Source: Paraburkholderia acidisoli (GTDB lineage: Bacteria > Pseudomonadota > Gammaproteobacteria > Burkholderiales > Burkholderiaceae). From it: a stretch of 64,000 bases of DNA. A program made the translations under genes and the position numbers. How positions within the stretch are numbered: position 1 is the stretch's first letter; every line of letters starts with the position of its first letter. Under the pieces are notes generated by a model. The model was given only the letters and a program-made list of their open reading frames with translations. It was not told where the DNA came from and made no database searches. The stretch covers positions 1-64,000 of the forward strand of contig NZ_CP046917.1 of assembly GCF_009789675.1 (NCBI RefSeq), in the 5' to 3' direction. Of this stretch, positions 60,639-64,000 are shown piece by piece.

Positions 60639-61841
60639 TTACTTCCGGCCACGATTGCCTGCGCGGGGCAGAAGGCTCCCGGTGCATGCCGGGCAAACGA
60701 AGCTGTGATGCATTTCGATCTTCGACTCGTTGTTCGAGACGATGTAATGCGTCTGGCATTCCCGGCAGGGCGCAATCGACAAACGCGTGCCCGCGCCCAT
60801 CCAGCGTGTGAGGCCACACGCGCGATCGACCGAAAGCAGGGTGTTGCCGGGGAACAGATGGGCGTAGAGATCCGATGCAGCAATCAATGCCTGCGGCGTA
60901 TTCGCGTTCATCTCAAGCGCGGCGCTAAACAGCCAGATGAACGCGGTCGAGTGCAGACGGTGCTGGGGTTTTTCAACGAACCACTGGAGGGAGTTCGGGA
61001 GGTTGCCACACGGTGAGCGCTTGCCGTGAATCGTGAAATACATCTGGCGAGTCTTGCTCTGCGGCAGGCGGAACAGGGTTGCCGCCGTACTCGCGCGGCC
61101 TCCGTGCGCCATCAGAGCGCCTGCATAGGTTTCGTGAGACTCGCGGCCAAGGCGCAGGTCCGTCCACGTCGCCGAGTGCGGCAGATCGCCCGCGCGGAAC
61201 GGTGTCGTCGCCATGATCTGATGGGCCACCTGTTCGGCATTGAGATTGTGCGCGGCGAACTCGTACCAGAAGGCGCTGTTCCGGAAGCGCCACTGGAAGA
61301 GTGGAAGGTCGCGGATCCGCTCCAGTGCGGTACGCAGCTTCCACGCGGGCAGGCCGCCCAGATAGCGAACCAGCTCCGGTGTCATGCCAAGCAGGGGCGC
61401 GCTGAGCACGCTCGTGTTGGCGACCGCCTGGACGATGTCGAGGAAGTGCCGGTTGTGACTCTGGATCGCCTGCGTGGTCAACGCGTTTCGCTCGGTGGGC
61501 ATGCTTTGGCGCAGGGTGTCGACCGCGACGGTGGTGGGTGTGTCGTCAACAAAGCAGCGCCAGTCCTCCACGGAAGGAAGCGACGGCGAAAGCATCAGGA
61601 ACGGCGTGCCGAGCAGGCTACGAAGCGACGCGTCGTTCAGATGCAGGTGCTCGATCGATTCGAGGTCGACGCCGTAGATCGTGCTGAAAGCGGGGTTCGA
61701 GACGAGCACGTGGCGGATGTGCTCCACGTGATCGTAGTTGGCCCCGCGAATCCGCTCGGCGACCCAGGGAGCAAGGTGGAGCCGGTCAAGCGCCTTGTAG
61801 TCGTCGACGGTCTTCGCGTGGTTGTCTTCAGCTTTGGTCAT
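60639..61841 (-). CDS. Regulator-like protein with an FlhC-like C-terminal zinc ribbon
   Basis: A 400-residue soluble protein. The last 110 residues resemble FlhC: a helix region ALIAASDLYAHLFPGNTLLSVDRACGLTRWMG, then CRECQTHY and FVCPAC, a four-Cys zinc site in the FlhC spacing style. Residues 1-285 are unlike FlhC and carry helical blocks (HFLDIVQAVANTSVLSAPLLGMTPELVRYLGGLPAWKLRTALERI). It may therefore be a transcription regulator of transfer or pilus genes. FlhD-like partners are not seen next to it. The assignment rests on the C-terminal resemblance only. Confidence 0.55.
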   Translation of the reverse strand: MTKAEDNHAKTVDDYKALDRLHLAPWVAERIRGANYDHVEHIRHVLVSNPAFSTIYGVDLESIEHLHLNDASLRSLLGTPFLMLSPSLPSVEDWRCFVDDTPTTVAVDTLRQSMPTERNALTTQAIQSHNRHFLDIVQAVANTSVLSAPLLGMTPELVRYLGGLPAWKLRTALERIRDLPLFQWRFRNSAFWYEFAAHNLNAEQVAHQIMATTPFRAGDLPHSATWTDLRLGRESHETYAGALMAHGGRASTAATLFRLPQSKTRQMYFTIHGKRSPCGNLPNSLQWFVEKPQHRLHSTAFIWLFSAALEMNANTPQALIAASDLYAHLFPGNTLLSVDRACGLTRWMGAGTRLSIAPCRECQTHYIVSNNESKIEMHHSFVCPACTGSLLPRAGNRGRK

Positions 61842-61921
61842 GTTTCTTCTTCTTTGACGATGTATTCATGACCCGCCAAGGTGTGGCAGGTCGTGCGCGC
61901 CCCCCGGGGCGCGTCCAGCAT

Positions 61922-63166
61922 TCAGGCGGCCTTGCTTGCGGCGAGGATCTCCTGGTGAAATTTTCCGACTACGTCGGCGAGCGCCTCGAAAATCGGCGTG
62001 TAGCGTTGCGGCTGGCCTTCGGCGATGCAAAGCAACTGCGTGCTGGTGTAGCGTTTTGCAAATTCACCGAAGTCGATGACAAGGCCCTTCACCTGCTCTT
62101 CGACTTTCTGGCGATCCTCAAAGGCGGCTTCGGCTTCTGCGATCTTCGCTTCGAGCACTGCTTCCTCGGCTTTCTGCGCCGCGATCCGTTCTTCGAGCTC
62201 TGCGCTTTCCTTCATCAGCTTAGAAAACTGCTCGTTAACCCGCCGCAGGTCCGCCTTCGCCTCAGCGTCTTCAGTTGCCGGCGGCGGGTTGTTTTTCAGA
62301 TCGGCCGCCTCGCGTCGTACAGCGGCAAGCTCTTTTTCCATTTCGCTGAGTTGCTGATGAAGCGCGCTGCGCGACTGCCCGGCCAGCGTGAGATCGTTGC
62401 GCAGGCGGTTCGTCGCCTCTTCCTTCGAAGCTTGCTCCAGGCGCATCCGTTCCATCTCACGTTGCAGACGCTTTTCCTCGACCTGGCTCATGTCGTAAAG
62501 CGAGGTCAGGCGAGCGATCTCTTCATTGCCAGCTTCCACCTGCTCCCGGGTCGCGGCGAGCTCGTCCTGCTTTGCCCGGTAGGCCGCGATCAACTCCTTT
62601 ACTTCGCGCGTCGATGTTGACGGGTCCGCCTTGCGCTTTGCAATCACTGCGCTGACGATCTCGTCTCCCAGGTCCTTGGGGAGCAGCATCTGCATGTCGG
62701 TCTGCCGCAGGAACTCGACCGCCTCGCTGTTTGCATGGAACTTCGTGTACGAATTCAGATGCATCCGGATTTTGGTCCGGGAAAAGCGGTGCAGTCTTTC
62801 GATATATTTGTGTGCATCCTTGTTCGCGCGCTCAATCGTATCCGGACGGTCGCCGTATGCTTCGATATAGGCGCGCTGCAGGATACGCATGACCTCGCCG
62901 AACCGGAAACCTAGTGAAAGGTGTTCGTGCAGGATGCGACGAACCGATTCATTGATTTCCGTACTGCTGCGAATTAGTTCCTGCAGTAAGTCCTCGTTGA
63001 GCGTGCTACCGAATGTCTCGCGCGCCGCTTGTGCGATTTCCGTATTCGAGGGGAGGTGGGTCCCGAAAATATCGGCCGATTCCTTTTCTTTGGGCAACAC
63101 TGCGCCCTTTTCAAGAACGGTGGGGTCAAACGATTTTTCAGATACAGGTTTATTCTTGTCAGTCAT
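61922..63166 (-). CDS. Coiled-coil protein, paralogue of the gene at 63226
   Basis: A 414-residue protein started at MTDKNKPVSEKSFDPTVLEKG (ATG at 63166); AAAGAGAG lies upstream. Residues 50-190 form a helical domain that includes RTKIRMHLNSYTKFHANSEAVEFLRQTDMQMLLPKDLGDEIVSAVIAKRKADPSTSTREVKELIAAYRAK. From about 190 to 350 it is a long coiled coil (DELAATREQVEAGNEEIARL and onwards). The end (LLCIAEGQPQRYTPIFEALADVVGKFHQEILAASKAA) is helical. Such coiled-coil proteins on plasmids can be replication or partition accessories, like KfrA, but the domain order is different, so I do not assign a name. Confidence 0.7.
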   Translation of the reverse strand: MTDKNKPVSEKSFDPTVLEKGAVLPKEKESADIFGTHLPSNTEIAQAARETFGSTLNEDLLQELIRSSTEINESVRRILHEHLSLGFRFGEVMRILQRAYIEAYGDRPDTIERANKDAHKYIERLHRFSRTKIRMHLNSYTKFHANSEAVEFLRQTDMQMLLPKDLGDEIVSAVIAKRKADPSTSTREVKELIAAYRAKQDELAATREQVEAGNEEIARLTSLYDMSQVEEKRLQREMERMRLEQASKEEATNRLRNDLTLAGQSRSALHQQLSEMEKELAAVRREAADLKNNPPPATEDAEAKADLRRVNEQFSKLMKESAELEERIAAQKAEEAVLEAKIAEAEAAFEDRQKVEEQVKGLVIDFGEFAKRYTSTQLLCIAEGQPQRYTPIFEALADVVGKFHQEILAASKAA

Positions 63167-63225
63167 GGTGGTCTCTCTTTGTCGCTGGCAGCGCTTTTGA
63201 TTCGATATTTCAGGACGCGCCGCGC

Positions 63226-63752
63226 TCACGCCTGCGCACCGACGCTCGGGCTGCTGCCATCACGGCCTACCAGGGGCTGCGGACGCATTCCGATGATCAA
63301 CGCTTTCACTTCGCGCGTCGAAAGACGGGGATTCTCTTTGCGCCGTTGAATAACGGCGTTGACGATGTCGTCTCCGATCTCGTGGCTCAGAAGCAGTTGC
63401 ATGTCCGTCATGCGCAGGTACATGACTGCGTCATCGTTTTGGTGGAACTTCTCGTAGGCGTGGACATACAGGCGGATCTTCGAATGCGAGAAGTTGAATA
63501 TTTCCCGGACATAGTCGTATGCGTATTTCGTAGCAATTCGTCGATTCCGCGGGTCGTCGCGGGCGAAACGGATGTGTGCAGAGGTGATCGCGTCGATCAG
63601 CATCTTCAGGCGTGCCCCCAGCACGAGGGCCTGTCGCTGCAAAGGTACTCTGCCTTCAATGCGTCGAGGTGGGCCCGCACGGCGTCGAGCGAACTGTCTG
63701 CGGCAGCGCGCGAATCAGATTGGCTCCGACGGGTCGGATCTTCATTTTTCAT
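63226..63752 (-). CDS. Paralogue of the coiled-coil gene, possibly frameshifted
   Basis: The C-terminal frame (63226-63642) contains IRLYVHAYEKFHQNDDAVMYLRMTDMQLLLSHEIGDDIVNAVIQRRKENPRLSTREVKALIIGMRPQP, which aligns with RMHLNSYTKFHANSEAVEFLRQTDMQMLLPKDLGDEIVSAVIAKRKADPSTSTREVKELI of the gene downstream. It begins MLIDAITSAH at 63603 or at a TTG at 63642. Upstream, a different frame begins MKNEDPTRRSQSDSRAAADSSLDAVRAHL at 63752 and stops at 63606. Either two short genes overlap or one gene is broken near 63620. No coiled coil is present in this copy. Confidence 0.55.
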
Positions 63753-64000
63753 TCTGTGTCTCTCGATAAAAGATCGGCCAATGAAAGCCCGACGTCAGAA
63801 ATGGAGCGCGCACTTCCATTGCTGCTGATACCCAAAAGGGTACGGCGGGGGACGAACGCTGCGTGCCCGAAAGCTGCTTCTTTTGATGTAGCTTTTACTT
63901 AATGCGCAGCGTATCCACCTTCAAACGGCATTGTTTGCGCGATCTTTAGGGTGCGCGCGCAAACGTTTTCTATGTTCTTCGAGTTCGAAAGCATTTATTG

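Noticed and set aside
1..64000. tRNA or rRNA genes
   Set aside because: No cloverleaf-like sequence with the conserved T-arm, and no rRNA segment, was noticed on either strand.

Overview
The window looks like part of a plasmid, megaplasmid or chromid from the Burkholderiaceae (Burkholderia/Paraburkholderia/Caballeronia type). The support is a GC-rich coding bias over most of the window, an ImuA-ImuB-DnaE2 mutagenesis operon, an H-NS-type gene ending EDYAIDAPQPQAWWPGGK in a shifted frame, a ParA with an N-terminal helix-turn-helix, and a complete replication and partition core. The genus is inferred from resemblance; no 16S or other marker gene is present.

Layout. 0-7.5 kb is a patchwork of small orphan genes: a small conserved protein, a CsbD relic, manganese catalase, a glycosyltransferase, a membrane protein, a single-domain response regulator and a DUF72 protein. 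6.6-12.9 kb is a LexA-box-preceded imuA-imuB-dnaE2 operon for SOS translesion synthesis, with the DUF72 gene last. 13.0-21.8 kb is a probable defence island: an uncharacterised protein, an SF1 helicase with a novel N-terminus, a 1359-residue protein that appears to join a restriction-endonuclease fold, TPR repeats, a GreA/B-C-like segment and a PIN-like nuclease, and a separate small PD-(D/E)XK-like protein. 22.3-24.6 kb holds a second SF1 helicase translationally coupled to a small protein that has a paralogue at the left edge. 24.8-28.7 kb is a metal-uptake cluster (NikR-like regulator, NiCoT permease, TonB receptor). 28.7-34.9 kb holds a phosphodiesterase, a YhcG-type nuclease, a frameshifted H-NS gene and a large tyrosine recombinase with a possible 11-6-11 dif-like site upstream.

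34.9-42.6 kb is the replicon core: four intergenic 16-bp-core palindromes plus a fifth inside parB, parA-parB, a divergent Rep_3-type initiator, an iteron field that reaches into rep, a relic of a second recombinase, and a second ParA/ParB-like pair with unusual features. 43.2-58.8 kb is one long rightward operon of tightly overlapping genes that combines a VirB8/VirB9/VirB10 type IV secretion core, two lytic transglycosylases and a mosaic VirB9/TcpQ-like protein with a full type IVb pilus set (TcpQ/PilL, PilN, PilO, PilP, PilQ, PilR, PilS, PilV). It ends at a strong terminator. 58.9-64 kb, on the minus strand, holds a CAP-domain lipoprotein, two small genes, a protein with an FlhC-like zinc-ribbon end, and two related proteins, one with a coiled coil.

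How they fit together: the par, rep and recombinase genes maintain the replicon, the pilus and T4SS-core genes probably build a conjugative or adhesive apparatus, and the accessory genes give mutagenesis, peroxide, metal and probable phage-defence functions. No VirB4, VirD4, VirB11, relaxase, prepilin peptidase, rRNA, tRNA or CRISPR array is visible, so the transfer system is not complete inside this window.
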